DNA from: Liolophura sinensis | Lineage: Eukaryota; Mollusca; Polyplacophora; Chitonida; Chitonidae | DNA length: 64,000 bases | Reading direction: 5' to 3' | Assembly: GCF_032854445.1 (NCBI RefSeq) | Contig: NC_088307.1 | Span: 22,520,017 to 22,584,016, forward strand | Shown: piece by piece, positions 10,925 to 20,302 of the stretch | Layout of the letters: every line of letters starts with the position of its first letter | How positions within the stretch are numbered: the stretch's first letter is position 1 | The notes under the pieces: generated by a model | What the model saw: only the letters and a program-made list of their open reading frames with translations | What the model was told of the DNA's origin: nothing | Database searches by the model: none | Translations under genes and position numbers: made by a program

Positions 10925-11527
10925 TTAAAAGTGATGATTCCTGTTATTGTCTCTGGTATCCGGAGAATCACTGCTAGAGTCCCTGTCTTGTGCCAGCGTC
11001 ACACGCACTCGCTTTGCTTCCTGGAGAGTAGGTACGGTGGCCCTCCTTTTCATTCCGAGGGCCAGCCATAGGTTTGGACAGTTCTTCTTTTGCCTGTCCT
11101 TCTGGGTGTTGGCCTGATGGCTGAGAGCAATGTACAGTCGGTTCTCTTTCCCGGTGTTCAGGCTGGGTGTGAGAGCAACGTTCCGTGCCTTGATGGGCTT
11201 GGTCACCTCAGTAGAGGGATCAGATGCATGCGCCGCCGTCGAGGGGCTACATGGCATATGAACCATACTGGGCATACCAGCCGGGGGTTCGCCAGGCCTG
11301 TCGTCCACCGTCGAGGGGCTCGACAGCCTTGTGGCGTCCACGAGGGATGATGCGCCATCTCTGTCCCCTGTGGGCTGTGGACTGTCTCCCTTCCTGAAGA
11401 TGTCCTTTAGTGTCCTTACTAGGCAAGCTTTGGCTCCATCTCGCTCTCTCCGGAATACATCACGCTCCAGTTGGACGTTGATGAGCTCAGCTTTCAGGGA
11501 CTGGATCTCTAGCAGTAATGCTTCCAT
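10925..11527 (-). CDS. Accessory ORF in the env position (unrecognised protein)
   Basis: A 200-codon ORF between integrase and 3' LTR, ending about 150 bases before the LTR. The start is chosen at 11527 because a strong splice acceptor lies six bases upstream; an upstream in-frame ATG at 11572 would lie inside the putative intron. Residues 1-35 are heptad-like, charged and leucine-rich (ALLLEIQSLKAEL...ERDVFRRERDGAK), likely a coiled coil. The middle is Ser/Pro-rich. The C-terminal third is basic with an NLS-like GMKRRATVPTLQEAKRVRV. There is no signal peptide, transmembrane segment or fusion-peptide pattern, so it is not an envelope protein. It has no disabling changes although pol has three. 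I do not recognise a family; a nuclear or RNA-binding accessory role is a guess. Confidence 0.65.
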   Translation of the reverse strand: MEALLLEIQSLKAELINVQLERDVFRRERDGAKACLVRTLKDIFRKGDSPQPTGDRDGASSLVDATRLSSPSTVDDRPGEPPAGMPSMVHMPCSPSTAAHASDPSTEVTKPIKARNVALTPSLNTGKENRLYIALSHQANTQKDRQKKNCPNLWLALGMKRRATVPTLQEAKRVRVTLAQDRDSSSDSPDTRDNNRNHHF

Positions 11528-11560
11528 ATTGACCTGTAACATAAGAAAAGCGAGCCAGAT
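11528..11560 (-). promoter_or_regulatory. Predicted 3' splice site for the accessory ORF
   Basis: The minus strand reads a long pyrimidine-rich run and then CTTTTCTTATGTTACAG/GTC, with the ORF's ATG six bases into the exon. This suggests a spliced subgenomic mRNA. A convincing donor was not found in the leader (18504-18775); one good donor lies inside the LTR (see 6111). Confidence 0.6.
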
Positions 11561-11572
11561 AAAAAAGAACAA

Positions 11573-11833
11573 AGCATGCCAATATTGCCTACCAATGGTC
11601 CTACATATTTCTTAAAAACCATGCGTAGTGCACTATACAGAGCATATTTAAAATTTTAGAAGTTTTAAATGGAAAAGGAATGGTACTTATCACCAGACAG
11701 AAAGAAAAAGGGGTAATGTCAAAATTCTGTACTTTATCAAGAGCGATATCCATTATTACCCAAAATTCTACAAAAAGTAACATCAAGGACTGGGGTACCC
11801 TGCTCAAAGCACCCATGTGAGAGTTTGCTCAGG
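11573..11833 (-). other. Non-coding spacer between pol and accessory ORF
   Basis: A/T-rich stretch with no convincing ORF. It holds the pyrimidine tract leading to the splice acceptor at 11534. Confidence 0.5.
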
Positions 11834-13884
11834 TTATACCCAGACCATATACTTGCTGTAGGCAACCCCGTATGGATCATAAGTGAACCTTCGGGGAGGT
11901 TGCCTCTGGCGTTCGGAGCGTCTTATGGAGTCCCGCGACGTGGTCTCCTCGGGTAGAGGGATGTCCTTGTCCATCTCACTGGGGGCTCGTCCGGGACTGG
12001 TGTCATCAGTTGAGGATGTCTGCACTGTCGAGGGCATCGCTGGTTCAGAGTCCACATTGTCTGCCACGGGAGCACTATCCACTTCACCTTGCTGATCTGC
12101 CACGAGGGTTTTCACTGGAGGATTTTCCAATGCTTCAATGACTTGATCAGGTCGTAGGTGGAACGGCTGCCGTGGGACAAACTCTGGGCAGTTCGGATTT
12201 AATGGCCGTGAATTGACTGCTGACGGTGCGGTGTCTTGTTCTGGGCCTGTAATTGGCTCCACAACATGTCCCCCTGCATCCGAAAGCGTCGCACAGTACC
12301 ATCTGTCCTCACCGCTGAAGTCTGTGTCGTCTTCTGCTTCATCTTGTTGAGCAGTTAGCCGAGGTTTTGAGCGTGTTACCGGTCTCTCTGGTGCGGATGG
12401 TGCATCTTCCTCATGGATTTCTAGAGGCAGAGAGCCTATCGGGAGTAAAAGGTTACGGTGGTAGGTTTTGGATGGCTTGTCTCCAATTTCTGGTCTGACT
12501 ACATAGACTGGGAGATCTGAGTGTTGCCTCTCCACCGCAAAGATGCCAGGTCTCCACCGATCTGCAATTTTGTGTTTCCCCCTGACTCCAACATTACGCA
12601 CAAGTACTCTGTCACCACACTCAAGTTTAATGGCATGTGCCCTTTTGTCATAATAGCCCTTGATGCGGATTGCTGATTTCACCGCATTGTCTTGAGCTAT
12701 CTGATAGGCAAAGTTCAGTTTGTGTCGTAAGTCGGCTACATATTGCTGAGGTCCTTTTGGACTCCGCTTGTCAGGGTCCGTGCCAAAGATTATGTCAATG
12801 GGCAGCCTGGCATGTCGCCCAAACATCAAAAAGTATGGCGAATACCCCGTCGTATCATGGGTGATGCAATTATAAGCGTGTGCCAATGGTGCAACATACT
12901 TCCGCCAGTCCTTCTTTTGACCATGATTCAATGTTCCTAACATGTCAAGCAGCGTCCGGTTTAATCTTTCAGTCACTCCATTACAGCGTGGATTATATGG
13001 GGAGGTGCGAATTTTCTTTATCCCTGTCATCTGGCAAAGTTTCTGGATGACCTTAGATTCAAAGTCCTGTCCCTGGTCGGACAGCAGGTATTGTGGGTAG
13101 CCATAGTGACAGATCAAGTTTTCCCACAGGGCTTTTGCTACAGTTGTGGCTTTCTGGTCCTTTGTTGGCACTGCTATAGCATATTTAGTGAAGTGATCAG
13201 TGATCACTAAAATATTTTCAGTGCCACCCCTATCTGCTTCCACTGAAAGATAGTCCATACACACTAACTCCAGAGGTGAGGATGGCAGTATGGCTTCTAG
13301 AGGGGCCTTCTCAGTCCGAGCTTTGCGTCTAATACAGCGTTCACATTCTCTACAGTACTTCTGGATGGAGGAGGCCATGAATGGCCAATAGAAACGCTGT
13401 CTGGCCAATGACAAGGTGCTGTCACAACATGGATGCCCAACATCATCATGAACTCCGCGAATAGCTTCGCGGCGATGCCTTTTAGGGATCACAAGTTGTT
13501 GACGGTCAATGCCTTTGTAGTCTGTGACCAGCCTGTATAAGATCCCATCCTGTACCGTGAGCCTTGTGAACTCCCGCATGAAGACGCTCATCTCTGCTCC
13601 AGTGTTTACCAATTTTTCCCTAGTTGGTCTCGCGCCTGATTCCACAAAAGAGGCGACCTTTTGAATGTCTAGCCTACATCTTGTGATTGAAGAGCTTGCC
13701 AGTCTAAGGAGTCTTGCAGCTTCAGTCCTGTTTCACTCGGTTTGGCAAGCGTGTCTGGTACTGCTGAGTGGGAGCAGGATAAAGCTTCTAACCATACAGG
13801 GTTTTCATGGTTAATGGTCGTATCAACGGTTTTGTACGGTGCTGATGGATTAGCTGTCACCTTGTTTGTCTCTTCAGCAAACAC
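11834..13884 (-). pseudogene. pol: linker and integrase
   Basis: The integrase core is open for 603 codons from 13645 to 11834. In order: an HHCC zinc-binding domain (VHDDVGHP, then CRECERC); the catalytic core with D in MDYLSVE, D in LSDQGQDF and E in NGVTERLNR, the last two 35 residues apart (D,D-35-E); a GPY/F-like module (DRWRPGIF...LPVYVVRPE); and a long Ser/Pro/acidic tail ending in a basic RRSERQRQPPRRF stretch. No chromodomain is seen. Upstream, 13669-13884 is in another frame and continues the RNase H-integrase linker. A one-base-type shift near 13672 and another near 13945 separate these from the preceding part. It would act in the nucleus to insert element cDNA. Confidence 0.9.
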
Positions 13885-13946
13885 ACCATGGCTTTGGAGC
13901 AGTGCTGTAATACTAGTGGAGTGAACTGTTGCTGAGCCATCATCAT

Positions 13947-15150
13947 TCAGGGGCAGGGCTGACTTCGTTCCAAGAGCCAGTCAACCCGTTCTTTTTCACG
14001 CACATATCGTTCATTCTCTGCAAGAGAGCCTCGAGGCAGACGACTCAGTGCATCAGCATCTGTCATATCCACTCCAGGGCGGTAGCGGAGACTAAAATCA
14101 TAGGCCACCAAAGCTGCCAACCAGCGATAACCGGTAGCATCCACCTTGGCGGATTTCAACACATACGTTAAAGGATTGTTGTCTGTCACAACAACAAATT
14201 TACTACCATAGAGGTAATCATGGAATTTGTCAGTAACAGCCCATTTTAGAGCCAGGAACTCTTGTTTGTGAGCCGGGTAATTGGCTTCACTTTTCGATAG
14301 GCCCCGACTAGCGTAGGCGATCACTCGAAGTCCAGAGTCTTGTACTTGATACAGTACCAGACCTGTACCACTGGCGTCCGTGTGTAACTCGAAGGGAGAG
14401 GACATATCTGCATATCCTAAGACCGGAGCTGTCGTCAACTTTGCCTTTAGGGTGTCGAACGCTTCTTGGCATGCGGTGGTCCATTTATCACCAAATGGGG
14501 TCTTTAAGGTGATATCCTCTTTCTTAGGTGATTTTCCGAGCCTTTTTAAGGTCTTGCGTGGGATGTACCCAGAGGTGAGTGCATTTAAGGGTCTGCATAA
14601 GCGACTAAAGTCTTTCACAAATCTCCGGTAGTACCCTGCGAAGCCTAGGAAACTCTTCAGCTCACCAATGTTGTCAGGCACTGGCCATTCCATGACTGCA
14701 CTAATCTTTGTTGGATCTGGTCGAATGCCGTCCTTGGAACACACATGGCCGAGGTGGGTCACTGTGGTTTGGAAAAATTTACATTTCCCAGGATCAAGTT
14801 TCAACCCAAACTTCCTTAACCGGTTAAGTGTTCGAAAGAGGCGTTCTTCATGCTGTTGTATGTCGGATGCAAAAATGATTAGGTCATCCATATACACAAC
14901 AAGCTCTGTTAAGTTTAAGTCACCCACGCAACGCTCCATCAGTCGCTGAAATGTTAACGGGCTATTTACAAGCCCCATGCTCATCCTGCTGTACTCAAAG
15001 AGTCCAAATGGGCAGGTAAACGCGGTGTAGTGAGCTGATTTGGGGTCCATGGGTACTGTGTAAAAAGCAGACTTTACATCCAGTTGCGTGAACCATGATG
15101 AGCCGTGAAGTGCCGCCAGTAAGTCTTCGACTTTTGGGATAGGGTATGAA
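13947..15150 (-). pseudogene. pol: reverse transcriptase palm and RNase H
   Basis: The frame open from 15050 (and upstream to about 15150 without ATG) carries RT core motifs: QLDVKSAFYTVPM, FGLFEYSRMSMGL and the YMDD catalytic box (VVYMDDLIIF). The connection domain (FLGFAGYYRRFVKDF) and RNase H follow, with its acidic residues in ELHTDASGTG, KQEFLALKWAV, VVVTDNNPL and DADALSRL. It ends at TGA 13947 in what should be the linker; the continuing sequence is in another frame (13669-13884). Confidence 0.9.
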
Positions 15151-16758
15151 TCCCTGACTGGCGTTCAGTTTACGGTAGTCCACACATAGTCTTAGGCTTC
15201 CTGATTTCTTTCGCACAAGCACTATCGGGCTGGCAAATGGACTGTTTGAAGGCCTGATAATGTCGGCGTCCACCATTTGTTGAATATGGCGGCGCGCATC
15301 TTCATAGTCTTGGGGTCGAATAGGTCTTGCTCGTTCACGAAATGGCATGGTATCAGTCAGATCAATACGATATTCAGTCTGATCTGTTCTACCTATGTCA
15401 AGTTCATGAGTGGCAAAGACCTCCCTCATGCTGTTCAGTCTCTTGATTATTCTTTGTTTATCTTCCTCAGGTAGGGGGGAGTTTCCAAAGTCAAACTTAA
15501 GCTCATTGCCTTCATTTCTTTGTTGGCTTTGTGCATGCGATGAAACGCAATAGGCCTTGTTAGGGAGACTGTTGTCGTCATCTTCCAGCATTCGGTTATA
15601 CACCCAGTCGATGAGGTTAACCTCCTGTGGAATGTACAGGTCTGCGATAGTTTTCTTCGGCTTTATAGTGATGTCTTCGTTAGACATGTTCTGTACCAAC
15701 ACTTTAACCTTCGGCAGTCCTGTGGCAGAGACAAGGGAGTTTTTGATGGCTAACTTCGCACTTAGTACTGTTGAGTGGTTATGGGACTCCTGTAATATCA
15801 CCGTATCTATAGTAGGTGGAGCATCAACTTTGTGGGCCACACCACGAATCTCCATAATCTGGCCTGCTGGGACGGTGACAGGTTTTGAACCCATTAGTCG
15901 AACTGATCCCAGCCGTCCATCTGAGTCGGGCACTATACTCTGGTATATATGTGCCACTTCAGTACAGACTGGCATGGTGAAGAGAGAGGATGTTTGTCCT
16001 TTCTTCAGACTGTTCTCAGCCAGTGCACGGAATGTGTTTGTACCTATGACCACTGGTACTTCCGATGAAAGAGAAGTATCTGGGCATACCAAGGCCATGG
16101 TGTACACTTCCTCACCGACACCTGCAACTTCTTTGGACAATCTTACACGGAGAGGGATGTATCCGTGATAAGGTACATCCTGTCCTCCTGCCCCATCTAT
16201 CTTCAGAGCTGTCTTCAAGCTCTCTATAGGGAGATGAGAGAGATGCACGGAATAAAATGATCTGCAAACAGTCGTGACCTGTGATCCACTGTCAGCAAGT
16301 GCGGTACAGGTGATGTCCTCCACTTGTATCTGTGTTTCACAGGCAGGACCAACGAGCGATCGGATTATTCCACGCTCAGTGGCGTCATTTTCATAAATGC
16401 CACTACTGCCCTGAACATAACATTCAGCCAGAACTTCATTTGGTCCCAACGTAACGGTGCGCCTGCTGTTGTTCTTGGCTTTTATGTGAACCCCACGAAC
16501 AACATCTACACCTACTAATGATATCTCAAGACCCAGTGGGAGATTTTCTGAGTCCGGTACGCAGAGTTGCAACTTGTCTGTACCCAGCTGTTTCCATTTG
16601 GGGACATTTAGCTTGCCCCTTAATTCCATGGATTCACCAGCAGGTATCTTAACCTTGCAATTTTGACGTAAGGTGACACATCCGAAGGAGTGCGCTGAGA
16701 ATCGGGGTAATGCAGGTGTTGTCTGTGATTCAGTTCCCTTATGATCATCACTGTTCAT
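14995..16758 (-). pseudogene. pol: protease and N-terminal reverse transcriptase
   Basis: From the frameshift site onward this frame encodes a retropepsin with active site ALADSGSQVTTV and a later hydrophobic EVPVVIGTNTF flap-side segment, then the RT N-terminus (MVDADIIRPSNSPFASPIVLV, LRLCVDYRKLNA). Homology stops near 15150, where a one-base-type shift moves the RT into the frame ending at 13947; the residues beyond that are junk. The first ATG is 16758, but the frame is open upstream through the gag stop, so synthesis as a Gag-Pol fusion by -1 frameshifting is the likely mode. Confidence 0.88.
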
Positions 16759-16784
16759 TGCTGTAGGACGGTTTGAGGAAGCCT

Positions 16785-16833
16785 GGGTCTCTGATTTTCC
16801 TTTTACTGCCTCAGAGACCCCTCGGAGTTTAAA
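16785..16833 (-). promoter_or_regulatory. -1 programmed ribosomal frameshift signal (gag/pol)
   Basis: Slippery heptamer T TTA AAC at 16833-16827 (minus strand) is in the gag reading phase, 21 bases before the gag stop codon. Six bases further on begins a perfect 10-bp stem, GGGTCTCTGA (16820-16811) with TCAGAGACCC (16794-16785). The 16-base loop contains the gag stop. Part of the loop (AGGAA) could pair with a downstream TTCCT to make an H-type pseudoknot. Pol is in the -1 frame and open across this site. Confidence 0.8.
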
Positions 16834-18503
16834 TCCTCAGAGGTGGAGTTTGACTTAGTTTGGCGAATTTGTGTGTAAAAGTCATCTCTCTCCTTGGTGC
16901 GTTGCCACACCAAAGCCTGATTTGGAGAATTTCGGCACCTGGGTCTGCTGTGATCCCACTGTCCGCAGTTGTGACAGAACCTGCGAAATTTAGTTGTCTT
17001 CTGACCATTTTTCTTGGGCTCCTGCTCCTTGTTTCTCACCAGATGGTCCTGATCAGGTTGTTTGGTAAGGGAGTGAGTCTGACTTACAAGGCAAAAGATC
17101 TTCTGTATGTCAGCCTTTAAGTCGTGGAGTTCAGAACTACCAGACTCCACTGTCTCAGAGGTATTGTGTACATGGTTCCGGGCTTTTGCCTGGGTGGGAA
17201 ATAGCACATCGTCTTTTTCTACATCCCTAACTGCATCCATGAGTTTAGGGAGTGATGGAGATGCACCAGTTTGAAAGCGTGCATTCAAAATGCTGTACAC
17301 GTTTGGGTTCCGATTGGTCGTGCGGAACTGTGTAAGTCGAGTTTGATTGATTTCAGTCTGAGACATGGGCTTGCTTAGTCCGAGCTTCTGCAGCTCGACT
17401 TCAAGCCGTATCAGGTATTCCGATGGTAACTCACTGGGAGTCGGTGTCAGAGAAAAGAATTGCTTCCAAGTGAGGACATCATCTTTTTTTCCTCTGTACA
17501 ACCGTCTCAGGTAAGAGATCATTTCTTCTGGCTGCTTGTTCTCCCCAAGACCTAGCACCATATCAAGGGCTGGTGACAGCAAACTGCTCATCAACCGCTG
17601 ACGTTTGGATGATGCAGGCAGCGTCTGGTCATCCTGAATTATGTGCATTTGTTGGCACCATTCTTCGAGAGAACTTTCCCCACTCTTCACCGGGTAGGTT
17701 CCAGAGAATGGCTTCACTCGGTAAAAGTGGGGACTTGGCCTTTCCCAAAAGATGGGCATTTGCTGACTCCCTTGAGGGGCTTGCATTGGGCTATGTGCCG
17801 AACTTGTATGTTGATCAACTGGTGTGGCAGCTGCTGAGTGAACATGGGCTGCTGTCACATATGAGGTCTCCTGCCGTAATACCTCAGGGGCAGGAGTTGG
17901 GGCAGATGCTAATGGCTGGCCATCAGCCACTACAGGTGGGAAAGGTGTTGTTGGCTGGATATTAGGCATCACAGGGGCTTTCTCACTAGAGGCAACCAAA
18001 CAAGCATTCTTCATTAGCTCAGTGATCTGCCTCATGAGCGCTTCATTATTTCGCTGAAGTAAGTCCAGCATCCAAGATTTTTGTTTTGCTAGTTCCTCCT
18101 GGACATCTCTAGAGATCCAAGATTTTTGTTTTGCTAGTTCCTCCTGGACATATCTAGAGATGCCTCCGTTGTCAACCGATCCAGGCAGGCCACTGGCTGA
18201 AATGTTTTCCACCAATGGGTGTGGAAGGGGTAGTTGATTGACTGTGACATCCTCTTCCCTAAACAGCATGGTATGACCCACCCTTAGCATAGTATCCTGG
18301 CTGGCAAATTCCACCAAGAAGGTGGGAACCACTCCAGGAACATGTATGACTTTAGACGTCGTACCATAGAGCTCCTCCACTCTCTCCTTAATGTCAGCCT
18401 CTCTCGTGTCTTCAGGCAGGTCAGTTAAGGCCACTGACTTTGAGCAGTCTATATGCCTAGACTTCATCAGTTTTTCCAAAGTGCCCTGCTCAATACCAGC
18501 CAT
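16803..18503 (-). CDS. gag: Gag polyprotein with PNMA-like layout
   Basis: 566 residues, uninterrupted. Residues ~18-95 (KSVALTDLPEDTREADIKE ... PTFLVEFAS ... FREEDVTV) look like an RRM-type fold. A 15-residue tandem duplication follows (VQEELAKQKSW twice; a 45-bp repeat at about 18071-18165), probably coiled coil, then a Pro/Ala linker. A capsid-like region (FSGTYPVKSGESSLEEWCQQM ... RQRLMSSLLSPALDMVLGL) resembles the capsid of PNMA-family and other Ty3-type Gags. A C-terminal knuckle is CHNCGQWDHSRPRC (C-x2-C-x4-H-x4-C). Start at 18503 is the first ATG after the leader. It should assemble particles and package RNA. That the capsid is Ty3/gypsy-like is firm; the PNMA resemblance is by eye. 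Confidence 0.9.
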   Translation of the reverse strand: MAGIEQGTLEKLMKSRHIDCSKSVALTDLPEDTREADIKERVEELYGTTSKVIHVPGVVPTFLVEFASQDTMLRVGHTMLFREEDVTVNQLPLPHPLVENISASGLPGSVDNGGISRYVQEELAKQKSWISRDVQEELAKQKSWMLDLLQRNNEALMRQITELMKNACLVASSEKAPVMPNIQPTTPFPPVVADGQPLASAPTPAPEVLRQETSYVTAAHVHSAAATPVDQHTSSAHSPMQAPQGSQQMPIFWERPSPHFYRVKPFSGTYPVKSGESSLEEWCQQMHIIQDDQTLPASSKRQRLMSSLLSPALDMVLGLGENKQPEEMISYLRRLYRGKKDDVLTWKQFFSLTPTPSELPSEYLIRLEVELQKLGLSKPMSQTEINQTRLTQFRTTNRNPNVYSILNARFQTGASPSLPKLMDAVRDVEKDDVLFPTQAKARNHVHNTSETVESGSSELHDLKADIQKIFCLVSQTHSLTKQPDQDHLVRNKEQEPKKNGQKTTKFRRFCHNCGQWDHSRPRCRNSPNQALVWQRTKERDDFYTQIRQTKSNSTSEDLNSEGSLRQ

Positions 18504-18775
18504 GATATGTGGCTTGGTGTAGCTAATCTGAAGAGTGAAGCTTGTCAGAGTGGAAAGAGACAGTTAATCACTTCAGTGCGAGCTCTACGAGAGTGTCACT
18601 ATATGATTTACTGCTGGAGGTAGCTGTGAACAAGAAGACTGACAGTCTGTAGATCACATGAAATGGATGTGAACAGCTGTTACTAGAGGGTGACGTAGAG
18701 TGGCAAGAGGTCACTGCTTCTCTGTCATGAAAGTGTCTCAGCAATATTTAATAACAGCAAAGCGCAATCACGATT
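18504..18775 (-). other. Retrotransposon leader (5' UTR)
   Basis: About 270 bases between the primer site and gag ATG. No ORF. Packaging signals would be expected here but none can be named from sequence. Confidence 0.6.
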
Positions 18776-18793
18776 GTCCCATTTCGTGCGCCA
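18776..18793 (-). promoter_or_regulatory. Primer binding site of the retrotransposon
   Basis: TGGCGCACGAAATGGGAC, two bases inside the 5' LTR end. It differs at one position from the sites in the LTR palindrome (TGGCGCCC...), and the C-to-A change reduces the match to tRNA-Lys. Confidence 0.75.
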
Positions 18794-18795
18794 AA

Positions 18796-19940
18796 TGTAA
18801 GACCTGTTTGTCTGCGGTTGAATCACCAGCGAGACTATCTTACGTTGTCGGGTGGACACGTGACTGGCTTTTGGGGGAACAAGTGTTAAATATATGCTGG
18901 ACAAAGAACGCAAATGCTCTGGTGGGTTTTCACAAGTGCCACAGCCTGAGAATTTATTATTTGAGACAGAGGTAATCAGTATGAGAGTAGGGGTATCTGT
19001 AAATATGTTCCTTTCCCTTCCTTCCTTCCTTCTGAGTTTGGATAGTATTCCCGCTGAGGGACTCACGAGGGGAAGCAGCCTGGAGGGTAACGTCTGGCAG
19101 TCAAGACGGTACAGCACCTGGGTGAAATGTATGAATGAAGACTGGCTGTGATCTTGGCAAAACACGTCTTGACTGCTCGGCTGTCTTGGAGGGAATCGGA
19201 GAGCTACTAGAGCTTTCGAGTATTAATGAGTAAATAATTTAGAACTTAGCTTTCAAAGACTTAATAGAAGTGCCATGTGGTCATAACAGGTAGGTTAAAC
19301 AGGTTAAGGTGTTGGATGTAATTATTAACCCAATTATATAATAGACATGTTACATGTGTGTCCACATGTATACACAGTGACCTGTACACATAGATGTAGG
19401 TCAAGGTAGGTTGAAGTTGAGAGGTCAGCCTGACAGTCAGACCATAATGCATGTAAAGTTTAAACATGGCATCTAGAAACCAAGTGACATCATGCTAACA
19501 ATGATTGCAATATAGTCAATACTAGAGAGGCCAAGGGTCACAGGGTTACCGGTATCCTGTTTAAGAGAGGCATCTAAACATAATGTCGAGTACGTTGCCA
19601 GGCTAATAAGGGGCCAGGCTCGCATTAGAAACTTAGATGACTCAGTGTATCCACATGATGGGTACAAATGCATTTTATGATGCCAGGTCATATCTTATAT
19701 ATAACAAGACATACTGGTCTATGCCAGCTGACCTTCACCTCCAACCAAAACATAACATTCTTAAATTACTCTTTCGATCATTTAACATGCAGGTTACAAA
19801 TCAATAGTGTAGACTAATGAATGCAATTCCTCATAAGGGAGCAATGATACGGGTCACGCAGGGTATTTTGATAATATCTATAAACTAAATACAATATTAC
19901 CACGCGATAGCCTTTATGGATATTAACTGTATATACAAAG

Positions 19941-19990
<50 letters not shown>

Positions 19991-20151
19991 TATATAAACC
20001 CCAGGTCAGATCAGATATATATATATATAAATGTATATGTATCTATCAACAATAATAACAAATGCTTACTGACTGGCCATAGAGAACATGTACACTGGAC
20101 TCAAAATGTCAAAGTACAAAAGCATGATAAATTCCAGTATATGTGCATCTG
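18796..20151 (-). repeat. 5' LTR, truncated
   Basis: Matches LTR-B from its left end up to about base 9683-9690 of the window and then stops abruptly at 20151, where Polinton sequence begins. About 1.1 kb of the LTR, including its TG start and promoter-proximal part, is missing; it is not found on the far side of the Polinton fragment. Confidence 0.85.
19943..20030. repeat. (TA)n microsatellite inside the 5' LTR
   Basis: Long TA dinucleotide run, interrupted by a short AAACCCCAGGTCAGATCAG stretch. The equivalent place in LTR-A/B has only a few TA units (about 7047-7056 and 9565-9574), so it expanded or was misassembled in this copy. Confidence 0.9.
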
Positions 20152-20153
20152 GA

Positions 20154-20302
20154 GTCAAGACGCGCTGCTGGGCACAGAGCCACAGCTCTCCAATTTCTAT
20201 GTGCCTAGTGAAGATCCAAAACACCGCGAGATGACCTTCGTTATCCTGGGAATGTGTGTGGTTGGCGGTGTGAGTTACGGAATCGCAACACTCACCAAGT
20301 AA
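20154..20302 (+). pseudogene. Small Polinton ORF remnant (unrecognised)
   Basis: Open stretch ending in a hydrophobic segment (FVILGMCVVGGVSYGIATL) and a stop at 20300-20302. It lies directly upstream of and overlaps the integrase frame. It could be the end of a small membrane-type protein; its start was cut away at the LTR junction. Not recognised. Confidence 0.3.

Larger units (their letters stand above)
8355..20151 (-). mobile_element. Ty3/gypsy LTR retrotransposon with accessory ORF
   Basis: Order on the minus strand: truncated 5' LTR, tRNA-Lys-type primer site, leader, gag, -1 frameshift signal, pol (protease, RT, RNase H, integrase), accessory ORF, polypurine tract, 3' LTR. RT-RNaseH before integrase places it in Ty3/gypsy (Metaviridae-like) and not Ty1/copia. 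Gag, the integrase core and the accessory ORF are open; pol has three frameshifts, so this copy is probably not autonomous. The right end is lost at the junction with the Polinton fragment, so no target-site duplication can be scored. Confidence 0.9.

Noticed and set aside
10925-11572. Retroviral-type env gene
   Set aside because: No signal peptide, no membrane anchor, no furin-like site with fusion peptide; the protein is hydrophilic with a basic end.
14995-15160. Programmed frameshift inside RT
   Set aside because: The shift falls within the conserved RT core, with no slippery heptamer at the site, and two similar shifts follow at about 13945 and 13672. Simple mutations or sequence errors fit better.
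15557-16168. 203-codon plus-strand ORF
   Set aside because: Antisense shadow of the protease-RT frame of the retrotransposon.
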